Source of the DNA: JAFCUW01 sp049898325
GTDB taxonomy: Bacteria > Pseudomonadota > Gammaproteobacteria > Burkholderiales > Burkholderiaceae_D
DNA: 64,000 nt
Assembly (NCBI RefSeq): GCF_049898325.1
Contig: NZ_JAFCXL010000004.1
Location: forward strand, 1-64,000
Direction: 5' to 3'
Below the pieces are notes generated by a model. That model was not told the DNA's origin and did no database searches. It was given only the letters and a program-made list of their open reading frames with translations. A program made the translations under genes and the position numbers. Each line of letters starts with the position of its first letter. Position 1 is the stretch's first letter. This document shows positions 17,212 through 25,868 of the stretch, piece after piece.

Positions 17212-17958
17212 TTAAAACTGTTCCTCGGGGCGCAGGTAGCGCCACTGGCCCACCGGCAGGTCACCCAGCTTGACCTTGCCGATGCGCACGCGTTTGAGGC
17301 CCAGCACCTTCAGTCCCACCATGTCGCACATGCGGCGGATCTGGCGCTTTTTGCCTTCTCGCAAGGTAAAACTGAGCTGGTCCTCGTTTTGCCAGCGCAC
17401 CTTGGCGGGCAGCAGGGCCTTGCCATCCATCCATAGTCCGAAACACAGTTTCTTCAGGTCGCCCTCGGGCAGGGTGCCCGGCTTGGTGTATTGCACCCGC
17501 ACCAGGTATTCCTTTTCGATGACGGTGTCTTCGCCGATCAGGGTCTTGGCCACGCGCCCGTCCTGGGTCAGGATCAGCAGGCCCACCGAATCGATGTCGA
17601 GCCGGCCGGCCGGCACCAGCGAGCGCAGCTGGGTGGGGTGGAACTGTTCCGGCGACGGGTCGTCCGGCCAGCGGTTTTCCGCCTTGATCAGGGCGACGGC
17701 GGGGGTGTAGCCGTCCTCGGCCTGGCCGCTGACGTAGCCCATCGGCTTGTTGATGAGCACGGTGACGCGCTTCGATTGCTCGGCCGCGGCCTGGCGCTCG
17801 ACCGTCACTTTTTGTTCGGGATAGACCTTGCTGCCCAGTTCGGATTTGACCTGGCCGTCGACCCGCACCCAGCCGCGGGCAATCCACTCGTCGGCCTCGC
17901 GGCGCGAGCACAGGCCCAGTTCGGACATTCGTTTCGACAGTCGTAAAAGTTCACTCAT
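17212..17958 (-). CDS. RluF/RsuA-family rRNA pseudouridine synthase
   Basis: 248 residues. An N-terminal S4 RNA-binding domain (LRLSKRMSELGLCSRREADEW) is followed by the RsuA-type catalytic domain with the nucleophilic Asp in AGRLDIDSVGLLILT and the family C-terminal motif GKKRQIRRMC. It isomerises a specific uridine in rRNA. The length and the C-terminal end (LGDLPVGQWRYL) resemble RluF (23S U2604) more than RluB or RsuA, but the target cannot be fixed from sequence. It is the last gene of the map-glnD operon, 21 bp after glnD. Confidence 0.87.
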   Translation of the reverse strand: MSELLRLSKRMSELGLCSRREADEWIARGWVRVDGQVKSELGSKVYPEQKVTVERQAAAEQSKRVTVLINKPMGYVSGQAEDGYTPAVALIKAENRWPDDPSPEQFHPTQLRSLVPAGRLDIDSVGLLILTQDGRVAKTLIGEDTVIEKEYLVRVQYTKPGTLPEGDLKKLCFGLWMDGKALLPAKVRWQNEDQLSFTLREGKKRQIRRMCDMVGLKVLGLKRVRIGKVKLGDLPVGQWRYLRPEEQF

Positions 17959-17979
17959 TGATTCTGCATGCTTTCGTTT

Positions 17980-20562
17980 CTAAACCTTCAGGGCGTCCAG
18001 TAACTCGGTTTCGAGCTGGATCTGATTTCTTGCGGTCGACAGGCCGGCGCCGTCGACCAAAAATACGTCTTCGACCCGCTCGCCCAGGGTCATCACCTTG
18101 GCCGTGTGCAGGTTGATGCGGTGGCGCGCCAGCACGCTGGCGATCGAATAGAGCAATCCCGTGCGGTCGGCCGCCGACACCGACAGGATGTGGTACTGGC
18201 CTTTTTCGTCGGGCCGCAGGTCCACCGTCGGGGTGACGGGAAAACTGCGCGACAGGCGCGACAGGCGGCCGTGGCTGGGCGCCGGCAGCGGCGCCTGGCG
18301 CGTGAGCAGCTCGCAGATTTCGTGCTCGATCAGGCTGATGATGTCGCGGTAGTTCTTGGCGAAATTCTGCTCCGTCACGAGGAAGGTGTCGAGCGCGTAG
18401 CCCTTGCGGGTGGTGTGGATCTTGGCGTCGAAAATGCTGAAATTCTTGCGGTCGAAGTAGCTGCACAGGCGCGCGAACAGGTCCGGCTGGTCGCGCACGT
18501 AGACCGCCACCTGCAAGCCTTCGCCGATGGGCGCCAGGCGGCATTTGACGACCGGCTTGTCGCTGTCGAGCTGGTCGTACAGGGAGCGCGTCTGCCAGGC
18601 GATGGTGGCGGCGTCGTGGCGCAGGAACCAGGCCATGTCGAGCTGGCCCCACAGGGCGGCGTGGGCTTTTTCGGGCAGCCCGGCCAGGCGCAGCATGGCG
18701 CGCGCCTCGTCCTGGCGGTTGCGCAGCTCGCGGTCGGCCGAATGGGGTTCGCCGCCCAGCACGCGCAAGGTGACGCGGTACAGGTCTTCGAGCAGCTTGG
18801 CCTTCCAGGCGTTCCACACTTTCGGGCTGGTGCCGCGGATATCGGCCACCGTCAGCAGGTACAGGGCGCTCAGGTGGCGCTCGTCGCCCACCACGGCGGC
18901 GAAGGCGGCGATGACGTCGGGGTCCGACAGGTCCTGCTTTTGCGCCACCTGCGACATCGTCAGGTGCTGCTCGACGAGGAACACCACCAGCTCGGTGTCG
19001 GCCGGCTTGATGCCATGTTCGTCGCAGAAGGCGCGGGCGTCGACCGTGCCCAGCTTGGAGTGGTCGCCGCCGCGGCCCTTGGCGATGTCGTGGAACAGCG
19101 CGGCCACGTAGAGCAGCCAGGAATCGCGGAAATTGGCGATCAGGTCGCTGCAGAACGGGTATTCGTGGGCATGCTCGCTCATGGTGAAACGGCGCATGTT
19201 ACGCACCACCATCATGATGTGCTGGTCCACCGTGTAGACGTGGAACAGGTCGTGCTGCATCTGGCCGACGATGGGGCGAAACGCGGGCAGGTAGCGGCCC
19301 AGGATGCTCATCTCGTTCATGCGCCGCAGCGCGTGCACCAGTCCCACCGGCGCCTGCAGGATGCGCAGGAAGGCGGCGCGGTTGCGCGGATCGGCGCGGA
19401 AATCGTCATCGATCAGCGAACGCGCATGCCACAGCGCGCGCGTGGTGCGCGCCGTCAGGCCTTTCAGGTTGGGCCGCTCGGTCATCAGGACGAACAGTTC
19501 GAGCAGGGCCGAGGGCGCCTGCTGGAAGGTGTCGTCGGCGCTGATGTCGATCAGGTCATTGACCTCGTTGAAGCGATCATTGATGACCGTCAGGTTTTCC
19601 GGCTGCGGAAACAGCTGCGCCTCGATGTTCTGCAGCAGGATGGTGTTGAGCTGGGTGACCGTCTTGGCGGCCCAGTAATAGCGCTGCATCAGCAGTTCGC
19701 TGGCGCGGCGGGCGTTGCTGCCTTCGCCCGTCGAGCGCAGGCCGAACGTTTCGGCGATCGGCGTTTGCACGTCGAACACCAGGCGGTCTTCGCGCCGGCC
19801 CGCGTGCAGGTGCAGGCGGATGCGGATGTCCTTGAAGGCCGCTTCCTTTTCCATCAGCGCGCGCGCCTCGGTCTGGTTGATCAGGCCGCGCGTGGCCAGT
19901 TCGCGCCAGGAGTTGGCCAGCCCGGCCGCCTTGGCCACCCACAGGATCACTTGCAGGTCGCGCAGGCCGCCGGGGCTTTCCTTGCAATTCGGTTCCAGCG
20001 CAAATGCGGTGTCTTCGTACTTGGCGTGGCGCAGGCGCATCTCGGCCGCCTTGGCCTGATAAAACGCCTGGGGATCGAGCTGCTCCCAGTAGCGCTCCTG
20101 CAAGGTGGCGAACAGGGCGACGTCGCCCGTGATCAGGCGCGCTTCAAGCAGGCTCGTTTGCACCGTGATGTCGGCGCTCGACTCGGTCATGCACTCGTCG
20201 ACGGTGCGGATGCTGCTGCCAATTTCCAGGCCCAGGTCCCACAGCAGCTGCACCAGGTGTTCGAGGCGCTCGCGGGTGGCGGCGTCGGCCGGCCGGCCCA
20301 GCAAAATGAGCAGGTCGACGTCGGAATACGGAAACAGTTCGCCACGGCCGTAGCCGCCCACGCCCACCAGCGCGCTGTCGGCCGGCAGGCCGGCGCGGCG
20401 CCAGGCCTCGGTGAGCACCAGGTCGACGCTCTGGCGCAGGCCGCGCAGCAGCTTTTCCGGCTTGCTGTCGCTGCGAAAGGCGGCGATCAGGACCTGGCGG
20501 TCCGCCTTGAGCTGCTGCTTTAACAGCTCGCGCGTGTGGCCCGGGGTGGCGACGGCCTCCAT
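17980..20562 (-). CDS. glnD: Bifunctional PII uridylyltransferase/uridylyl-removing enzyme
   Basis: 860 residues. It senses glutamine and modifies or demodifies the PII nitrogen regulator. The nucleotidyltransferase motif is GGYGRGELFPYSDVDLLIL (residues 69-87, catalytic Asp81 and Asp83). The central HD hydrolase domain (LFHDIAKGRGGDHSKLG) and two C-terminal ACT domains (about 680-860; QVAVYVRDQPDLFARL and SVSAADRTGLLYSIA) are intact. It starts 6 bp after the map stop, so the two are co-transcribed. The +805 aa open frame on the opposite strand is a GC-skew shadow. Confidence 0.97.
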   Translation of the reverse strand: MEAVATPGHTRELLKQQLKADRQVLIAAFRSDSKPEKLLRGLRQSVDLVLTEAWRRAGLPADSALVGVGGYGRGELFPYSDVDLLILLGRPADAATRERLEHLVQLLWDLGLEIGSSIRTVDECMTESSADITVQTSLLEARLITGDVALFATLQERYWEQLDPQAFYQAKAAEMRLRHAKYEDTAFALEPNCKESPGGLRDLQVILWVAKAAGLANSWRELATRGLINQTEARALMEKEAAFKDIRIRLHLHAGRREDRLVFDVQTPIAETFGLRSTGEGSNARRASELLMQRYYWAAKTVTQLNTILLQNIEAQLFPQPENLTVINDRFNEVNDLIDISADDTFQQAPSALLELFVLMTERPNLKGLTARTTRALWHARSLIDDDFRADPRNRAAFLRILQAPVGLVHALRRMNEMSILGRYLPAFRPIVGQMQHDLFHVYTVDQHIMMVVRNMRRFTMSEHAHEYPFCSDLIANFRDSWLLYVAALFHDIAKGRGGDHSKLGTVDARAFCDEHGIKPADTELVVFLVEQHLTMSQVAQKQDLSDPDVIAAFAAVVGDERHLSALYLLTVADIRGTSPKVWNAWKAKLLEDLYRVTLRVLGGEPHSADRELRNRQDEARAMLRLAGLPEKAHAALWGQLDMAWFLRHDAATIAWQTRSLYDQLDSDKPVVKCRLAPIGEGLQVAVYVRDQPDLFARLCSYFDRKNFSIFDAKIHTTRKGYALDTFLVTEQNFAKNYRDIISLIEHEICELLTRQAPLPAPSHGRLSRLSRSFPVTPTVDLRPDEKGQYHILSVSAADRTGLLYSIASVLARHRINLHTAKVMTLGERVEDVFLVDGAGLSTARNQIQLETELLDALKV

Positions 20563-20568
20563 GCCGGC

Positions 20569-21402
20569 CTAGACGACGGCCGCGGCGGCGGCGGCCTGCC
20601 CGGTAATAAAGGCCGGCGGCGGCGGCGTGCCGGCCGACTGGGTCAGGATCTCGTAGCCGGTTTCCGTCACCAGCACCGTGTGTTCCCACTGCGCCGACAG
20701 GCTGCGGTCTTTCGTCTTGATGGTCCAGCCGTCGTTCATTTCCTTGATCTCGCGGCGGCCCGCGTTGATCATCGGCTCGATCGTGAAGATCATCCCCGCG
20801 GCCAGCTTTTCCAGCGTGCCGGCGCGGCCGTAATGGAGCACCTGCGGCTCTTCGTGGAACACCTTGCCAATGCCGTGGCCGCAAAATTCGCGCACCACGC
20901 TGTAGCCGTTCTTCTCGGCGTGGACCTGGATGGCGTGGCCGATGTCGCCCAGGTGGGCGCCGGGCTTGACCTTCGAGATGCCGATCCACATGCATTCATA
21001 GGTCACTTCCGACAGGCGCCTGGCCATGATGGTCGGTTCGCCCACCAGGAACATGCGGCTGTTGTCGCCGTGGTAACCATCCTTGATGACGGTGATGTCA
21101 AGATTGACGGAGTCGCCGCTCTTGAGGGCCTTGTCGCCGGGGATGCCGTGGCAGATGACGTCGTTGACGGAGGTGCAGATGGCCTTGGGGTAGGGCGTGT
21201 AGCCGGGCGGGCAATAGTTCAGCGGCGCCGGGATGGTGCCCTGGACGTTGACCATGTACTCGTGGCACAGACGGTCGAGTTCGCCGGTGGTGACGCCCGG
21301 TTTGACAAATGGCGTGATGTAATCGAGCACTTCGGCGCCAAGGCGGCCGGCCAGGCGCATGCCTTCGATGTCAGCTTGGGTTTTGATGGAAATAGTGGAC
21401 AT
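20569..21402 (-). CDS. map: Type I methionine aminopeptidase
   Basis: 277 residues. It removes initiator methionine after deformylation. The five metal ligands of the pita-bread fold are visible: Asp in NLDITVIKDGYHGD (two), His in CGHGIGKVFHEEP, Glu in FTIEPM and Glu in QWEHTVLVT. The substrate-binding His is in VNDVICHGIPG. The C-terminus carries an extra Pro/Ala-rich tail ending in a run of alanines. It is divergent from rpsB, as in many proteobacteria, and heads the map-glnD-pseudouridine synthase operon. Confidence 0.97.
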   Translation of the reverse strand: MSTISIKTQADIEGMRLAGRLGAEVLDYITPFVKPGVTTGELDRLCHEYMVNVQGTIPAPLNYCPPGYTPYPKAICTSVNDVICHGIPGDKALKSGDSVNLDITVIKDGYHGDNSRMFLVGEPTIMARRLSEVTYECMWIGISKVKPGAHLGDIGHAIQVHAEKNGYSVVREFCGHGIGKVFHEEPQVLHYGRAGTLEKLAAGMIFTIEPMINAGRREIKEMNDGWTIKTKDRSLSAQWEHTVLVTETGYEILTQSAGTPPPPAFITGQAAAAAAVV

Positions 21403-21552
21403 GGATTGTTTTACTCAAAAATAAGGGGCGCGGCGGGCCCAACGGGCCCCGCCAATGCGGATGGCACCATTATAGAGGAAGATGACGACCTTGATCGAGT
21501 GCCCGCCGGCACGGCCCTGGCCGCGCCGCGCGTGCGCCGGCGCAGGCCCATG

Positions 21553-21581
21553 TTGAATTTTCCACGAAATGCGCTTATAAT
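21553..21581 (+). promoter_or_regulatory. Sigma-70 promoter of rpsB-tsf in the map/rpsB divergent region
   Basis: TTGAAT at 21553-21558 and a perfect TATAAT at 21576-21581 are separated by 17 bp. Transcription would start near 21588, leaving a leader of about 125 nt before rpsB that could hold an S2-responsive element, as known for rpsB in enterobacteria (inference). The 313-bp divergent spacer (21403-21715) otherwise shows no gene; I could not assign the map promoter with confidence. Confidence 0.75.
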
Positions 21582-21715
21582 CTCGGGTTGCCCGGCTATG
21601 CATTCTCGGTGGTCGGCAAACCAAGCAAGTTTAAATGTTAAAAATCGCGAGTCCGGTCGCAAAGGGTGCCTGAATGGTGCTGACCGGATTCCAGACCCAA
21701 CCCTGGAGAAATACC

Positions 21716-22468
21716 ATGTCCGTAACAATGCGCGAAATGCTCGAAGCCGGTGTCCACTTCGGTCACCAAACCCGTTTCTGGAACCCAAAGATGGCACCGT
21801 TCATCTTCGGTCACCGCAACAAGATCCATATCATCAACTTGGAAAAGACGATGGGTATGTATCAGGAAGCCATGAAAACCATCAAGCAAGTGTCGGCACA
21901 GCGCGGCACCATCCTGATGGTCGGCACCAAGCGCCAGGCCCGCGACATCATCGCCGCTGAAGCCCAGCGCGCTGGCGTGCCTTACGTCGACCAGCGCTGG
22001 TTGGGCGGCATGCTGACCAACTTCAAGACCATCAAGACCTCGATCAAGCGCCTGAAAGACATGGAAGCCCAGGTTGAAGACGGTTCGGTCGAGAAGCTGT
22101 CGAAAAAAGAAGGCCTGATGTTCGAACGCGAAATGATCAAGCTGCAAAAATCGATCGGCGGCATCAAGGACATGGGCGGCGTTCCTGACGCAATCTTCGT
22201 CGTCGACGTCGGCTACCACAAAGGTGCCATCACCGAAGCGGGCAAGCTGGGCATTCCCGTCATCGGCATCGTCGACACCAACCACTCGCCAGAAGGCGTC
22301 ACCCACATCATCCCGGGTAACGACGACTCGTCGAAAGCGATCATGCTGTACGCTCGCGGTGTCGCCGACGCCATCCTCGAAGGCCGCGCCAGCGCGACCA
22401 ACGAAGTGGCCGACATGGTCAAGGCCGCCGGCGCCGACGAATTCGTCGAAGTGTCCGAACAGGCTTAA
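21716..22468 (+). CDS. rpsB: 30S ribosomal protein S2
   Basis: 250 residues starting at ATG 21716 behind CTGGAGAAATACC; this gives the canonical N-terminus MSVTMREMLEAGVHFGHQTR, so the 14-residue upstream extension of the open frame was dropped. Family motifs WNPKMAPFIFG, GTKRQARDII and VDQRWLGGMLTN are present. Codon use shifts towards the T/A-tolerant choices of highly expressed genes compared with neighbours. It is separated from tsf by two hairpins that should reduce but not abolish read-through. Confidence 0.98.
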   Translation: MSVTMREMLEAGVHFGHQTRFWNPKMAPFIFGHRNKIHIINLEKTMGMYQEAMKTIKQVSAQRGTILMVGTKRQARDIIAAEAQRAGVPYVDQRWLGGMLTNFKTIKTSIKRLKDMEAQVEDGSVEKLSKKEGLMFEREMIKLQKSIGGIKDMGGVPDAIFVVDVGYHKGAITEAGKLGIPVIGIVDTNHSPEGVTHIIPGNDDSSKAIMLYARGVADAILEGRASATNEVADMVKAAGADEFVEVSEQA

Positions 22469-22492
22469 GTTGTAAACAGCAGGGCAAACATG

Positions 22493-22558
22493 CTGCGCTG
22501 CGGGGGCAACCCCGCAGCGCAGTAAAAAAAGGGTGGCAGCTTGCTCACCCTTTTTTTT
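22493..22558 (+). terminator. Double hairpin between rpsB and tsf
   Basis: A perfect 13-bp GC stem (22493-22505 with 22510-22522) closes on a GCAA tetraloop. It is followed at once by a second stem (GGGTG 22531-22535 with CACCC 22546-22550) flanked by A7 and T8, which extends the pairing and works as a terminator in either direction. It probably sets the rpsB:tsf expression ratio. Confidence 0.85.
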
Positions 22559-22641
22559 AAACCGGGATCGCAGCGAGGCGCGCCTGCACCACATCGGCGC
22601 GCCGCCGGTCCCCATCATCGACAACATTTAGGAGAATTCAC

Positions 22642-23550
22642 ATGGCAGCTATTACCGCAGCGATGGTAGGCGAACTGCGCGGCAAGACCGACGCACCAAT
22701 GATGGAATGCAAAAAAGCACTGACCGAAGCCGAAGGCGACATGGTCCGTGCGGAAGAAATCCTGCGCGTCAAGCTGGGCGGCAAGGCCTCGAAAGCCTCG
22801 TCGCGCATCACCGCCGAAGGCGTGGTCGTCGCTTACATCGCCGGCAACGCAGGCGCGCTGCTGGAAATTAACAGCGAAACCGACTTCGTCGCCAAGAACG
22901 ACGACTTCATGCAGCTGGCCAACGACGCCGCCAAACTGGTTGCCGAAAACAACCCGGCCGACGTCGCCGCCCTGCTGGCCCTGCCGCTCGACGGCAAGAC
23001 CCTCGACGAAGTGCGCGCGGCCCTGATCGGCAAAATCGGCGAAAACATGTCGATCCGTCGCTTCCAGCGTTTCGAAACCACCGGCAAGCTCGCTTCCTAC
23101 ATCCACAGCAACCGGATCGGCGTCATCGTCGAATTCGACGGCGCCGACGAGCAAGTCGGTAAAGATGTTGCCATGCACATCGCCGCCATGAAGCCCGTGT
23201 CGTTGTCGTCGGACCAGGTGCCTGCCGAACTGATCGAAAAAGAACGTTCGGTCGCCGCCCTGAAAGCCCAGGAAGACGCCGACCAGGCCGCCGCCGCCGG
23301 CAAGCCTGCGCAGTCGCCGGAAATCCTGGCCAAGCGCCTCGAAGGTTCGGTCCAGAAGTACCTGAAAGAAGTGTCCCTGCTGAACCAGCCGTTCGTCAAG
23401 AACGACAAGCTGTCGGTTGAGCAAATGCTCAAGGCGGCCGGCACCACGGTCAAATCGTTTGCCATGTTCGTCGTCGGCGAAGGCATCGAGAAGAAGCAGG
23501 ATGATTTTGCCGCTGAAGTCGCAGCGCAAATTGCTGCCTCGAAGCAATAA
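22642..23550 (+). CDS. tsf: Translation elongation factor Ts
   Basis: 302 residues; guanine-nucleotide exchange factor for EF-Tu. Start ATG 22642 after TTAGGAGAATTCAC. The N-terminal UBA-like domain carries the signature ELRGKTDAPMMECKKAL, and the first core subdomain has LLEINSETDFVAKNDDF. The length and the Betaproteobacterial insertion between the subdomains are normal. It is followed by an intrinsic terminator, so the rpsB-tsf unit ends here. Confidence 0.98.
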   Translation: MAAITAAMVGELRGKTDAPMMECKKALTEAEGDMVRAEEILRVKLGGKASKASSRITAEGVVVAYIAGNAGALLEINSETDFVAKNDDFMQLANDAAKLVAENNPADVAALLALPLDGKTLDEVRAALIGKIGENMSIRRFQRFETTGKLASYIHSNRIGVIVEFDGADEQVGKDVAMHIAAMKPVSLSSDQVPAELIEKERSVAALKAQEDADQAAAAGKPAQSPEILAKRLEGSVQKYLKEVSLLNQPFVKNDKLSVEQMLKAAGTTVKSFAMFVVGEGIEKKQDDFAAEVAAQIAASKQ

Positions 23551-23559
23551 GTTGCAAAG

Positions 23560-23582
23560 CGGGCCGGAAGGCCCGTTTTTTT
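23560..23582 (+). terminator. Intrinsic terminator after tsf
   Basis: The stem CGGGCC (23560-23565) pairs with GGCCCG (23570-23575) around a GGAA loop, followed by seven T residues. Confidence 0.9.
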
Positions 23583-23671
23583 AACTAGCGTAACAGTAAC
23601 AAGGTGTCGCCCGCTCACGAAGCGCAGCGGCACTTTCAGTACCAAACAACCTACGTCACCCAGGAGCCTCC

Positions 23672-24388
23672 ATGACCAAACCCGCTTACAAACGCGTTCT
23701 TCTCAAACTCTCGGGCGAAGCACTGATGGGCGACGACAACTACGGTATCAACCGCGCCACCATCGACCGCATGGTCAGCGATATCGCCGAAGTGGCCGCG
23801 CTGGGCGTCGAGCTGGCGGTGGTCATTGGCGGTGGCAATATTTTCCGCGGCGTCGCCCCCGGCGCCCAGGGCATGGACCGCGCCACCGCCGACTACATGG
23901 GCATGCTGGCCACCGTCATGAATGCGCTGGCGCTGGCCGACGCCATGCGCCACGTGGGCATCACCGCCCGCGTGATGTCGGCGATCGCCATCGAGCAGGT
24001 GGTCGAGCCTTACGTGCGCCCGAAAGCGCTGCAGTACCTGGAAGAGGGTAAAGTGGTCGTGTTCGCCGCCGGCACCGGCAATCCCTTCTTCACCACCGAT
24101 ACCGCCGCCGCCCTGCGTGGCGCCGAGATCAGCGCTGAAATCGTGCTCAAGGCAACCAAGGTCGATGGCGTCTACACTGCCGATCCCAAGAAAGACCCGA
24201 CCGCCACCCGCTACAATTCGATCAGTTTTGACGAAGCCATCTCGAACCAGTTGCAGGTGATGGACGCCACCGCGTTCGCCCTGTGCCGCGATCAGAAACT
24301 GCCCATCAAGGTGTTTTCGATCATCAAGCCGGGCGCGCTGATGGCCGTCATCATGGGCGAAGACGAAGGCACGCTCGTTCACGTGTAA
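23672..24388 (+). CDS. pyrH: UMP kinase
   Basis: 238 residues of the amino-acid-kinase fold; phosphorylates UMP to UDP and is usually allosterically controlled by GTP and UTP. Motifs seen: KRVLLKLSGEALMG at the N-terminus, VIGGGNIFRG, FAAGTGNPFFTTDTAAALRG and KVDGVYTADP. The start follows AGGAGCC. It sits between tsf and frr in the conserved order. Confidence 0.97.
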   Translation: MTKPAYKRVLLKLSGEALMGDDNYGINRATIDRMVSDIAEVAALGVELAVVIGGGNIFRGVAPGAQGMDRATADYMGMLATVMNALALADAMRHVGITARVMSAIAIEQVVEPYVRPKALQYLEEGKVVVFAAGTGNPFFTTDTAAALRGAEISAEIVLKATKVDGVYTADPKKDPTATRYNSISFDEAISNQLQVMDATAFALCRDQKLPIKVFSIIKPGALMAVIMGEDEGTLVHV

Positions 24389-24403
24389 AATCACGTGACT
24401 GAT

Positions 24404-24425
24404 GGGGAAGCGACTCCCCGTTTTT
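24404..24425 (+). terminator. Weak hairpin with T run after pyrH
   Basis: GGGGA (24404-24408) pairs with TCCCC (24415-24419) around a 6-nt loop, then G and TTTTT. With only 5 bp it is likelier to attenuate than to stop transcription before frr. Confidence 0.5.
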
Positions 24426-24465
24426 CAGGCGCCGCGGCAGCACGTCCGCGGCGCCGCGCATGACC

Positions 24466-24501
24466 TTACGCACCACATTACGCACCACATTACGCACCAC
24501 C
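24466..24501 (+). repeat. Three tandem 12-bp repeats upstream of frr
   Basis: TTACGCACCACA is repeated three times head to tail (the last copy ends CC) just before the frr ribosome-binding site. The units are not part of a coding sequence I accept. They could affect mRNA folding or bind a regulator, or may simply be a slippage product. Confidence 0.9.
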
Positions 24502-24527
24502 CCCAACAAAAGCTACAGGAGAGCAGC

Positions 24528-25088
24528 ATGACCATCGCTGACATCAAGAAAAGTGCGCAGGAGCGCATGAGCAAGTCGATTGAAACCTTGCGCGCCGATC
24601 TGGCCAAGGTGCGCACCGGCCGCGCCCACGTGGGCATCCTCGACCACGTGATGGTCGACTATTACGGTTCGCCCACCCCGCTGAGCGGCGTGGCCAACAT
24701 CAACCTGATCGACGCGCGCACCATCGGCGTGCAGCCGTACGAGAAAAAAATGGCCGCCGCCATCGAAAAAGCCATCCGCGATGCGGACCTGGGCCTCAAT
24801 CCATCGTCGCAGGGCGAACAGATCCGCGTTCCCACGCCGATGCTGTCCGAAGAGCGTCGCAAGGAAATGGTCAAGCTCGTCAAGGTCGAAGCGGAAGACG
24901 CGAAAATTGCCATCCGCAATATCCGCCGCGATGCCAATGAACAGGTCAAAAAACTCGTCAAGGACAAGCTGGCGTCGGAAGACGACGAGCGCCGTTCCAA
25001 CGATGAAATCCAGAAGCTGACCGACAAGTTTGTCGTCGATGTCGACAAGATGGTCGTCGACAAAGAAAAAGAAGTGCTGACGGTCTAG
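24528..25088 (+). CDS. frr: Ribosome recycling factor
   Basis: 186 residues; splits post-termination ribosomes together with EF-G. ATG 24528 lies behind ACAGGAGAGCAGC, giving MTIADIKKSAQERM; the longer open frame from 24402 reads through the tandem repeats and was rejected. Conserved stretches LRTGRAHVGILD-type (here KVRTGRAHVGILD), GVQPYEKKM and IRNIRRDANEQVKKL are present. Length is standard. Confidence 0.98.
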   Translation: MTIADIKKSAQERMSKSIETLRADLAKVRTGRAHVGILDHVMVDYYGSPTPLSGVANINLIDARTIGVQPYEKKMAAAIEKAIRDADLGLNPSSQGEQIRVPTPMLSEERRKEMVKLVKVEAEDAKIAIRNIRRDANEQVKKLVKDKLASEDDERRSNDEIQKLTDKFVVDVDKMVVDKEKEVLTV

Positions 25089-25115
25089 TCCTCAAGTCAA
25101 CCACAGTCTGGATTT

Positions 25116-25865
25116 ATGATTTTCAAAAGTTCTACCAAGACGGTACCGGATGCACCGCAGGTACCGTGCCACGTCGCCATCATCATGGATGGCAATGGCC
25201 GCTGGGCCACCCGCCGCATGCTGCCGCGGGTGGCCGGCCACGTCAAGGGCGTCGATGCCGTGCGTGACATCGTCGAAGCCTGCGTCGACCGCGGTATCGC
25301 CTACCTGACCCTGTTCGCCTTTTCGTCCGAAAACTGGCGCCGCCCCGAAGAAGAAGTGTCGCTGCTCATGCGCCTGTTCGTCACCGCGCTCGAGCGCGAA
25401 GTGGCGAAGATGCATGCCAACGACATTTGCCTCAAAGTGGTGGGCGACCTGTCGCGCTTCGACGTCAAGCTGCGCGACATGATCGCCAATGCCGAACGGC
25501 GCACTGCCAACAACAAGCGCCTGACGCTGTCGATCTGCGCCAACTACGGCGGCCGCTGGGACATCATGCAGGCGACCCGGAAAATGCTCGAGGCCCATCC
25601 CGGCGTCACCGATTTCACCGAAGAGCAATTGGCCGAGCACCTGGCGATGGCCTACGCGCCCGAGCCGGACCTGTTCATCCGCACTGGCGGCGAACAGCGC
25701 ATTTCCAACTTCCTGTTGTGGCAACTGGCGTATTCGGAACTGTATTTCACCGAAACGTTCTGGCCCGATTTTTCGCCCGCTGCGCTCGACGAAGCGATTG
25801 TTTCCTATCAAAGCCGCGAGCGCCGTTTCGGTCGCACGGGCGACCAACTGGCCCAGAAAAAATAG
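25116..25865 (+). CDS. uppS: Undecaprenyl diphosphate synthase
   Basis: 249 residues; cis-prenyltransferase that makes the C55 lipid carrier for peptidoglycan and O-antigen. The catalytic Asp25 is in IIMDGNGRW. Other motifs are FAFSSENWRRP, the conserved region SICANYGGRWDI and the C-terminal IRTGGEQRISNFLLWQ. It is followed 3 bp later by cdsA. Confidence 0.97.
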   Translation: MIFKSSTKTVPDAPQVPCHVAIIMDGNGRWATRRMLPRVAGHVKGVDAVRDIVEACVDRGIAYLTLFAFSSENWRRPEEEVSLLMRLFVTALEREVAKMHANDICLKVVGDLSRFDVKLRDMIANAERRTANNKRLTLSICANYGGRWDIMQATRKMLEAHPGVTDFTEEQLAEHLAMAYAPEPDLFIRTGGEQRISNFLLWQLAYSELYFTETFWPDFSPAALDEAIVSYQSRERRFGRTGDQLAQKK

Positions 25866-25868
25866 CCC

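Noticed and set aside
18106..20523. 805-residue open frame antisense to glnD
   Set aside because: Shadow of glnD; no recognisable domain.
24402..24527. Upstream extension of frr
   Set aside because: It translates the tandem repeats as THHITHHITHH; the start at 24528 has a proper ribosome site and the family N-terminus.
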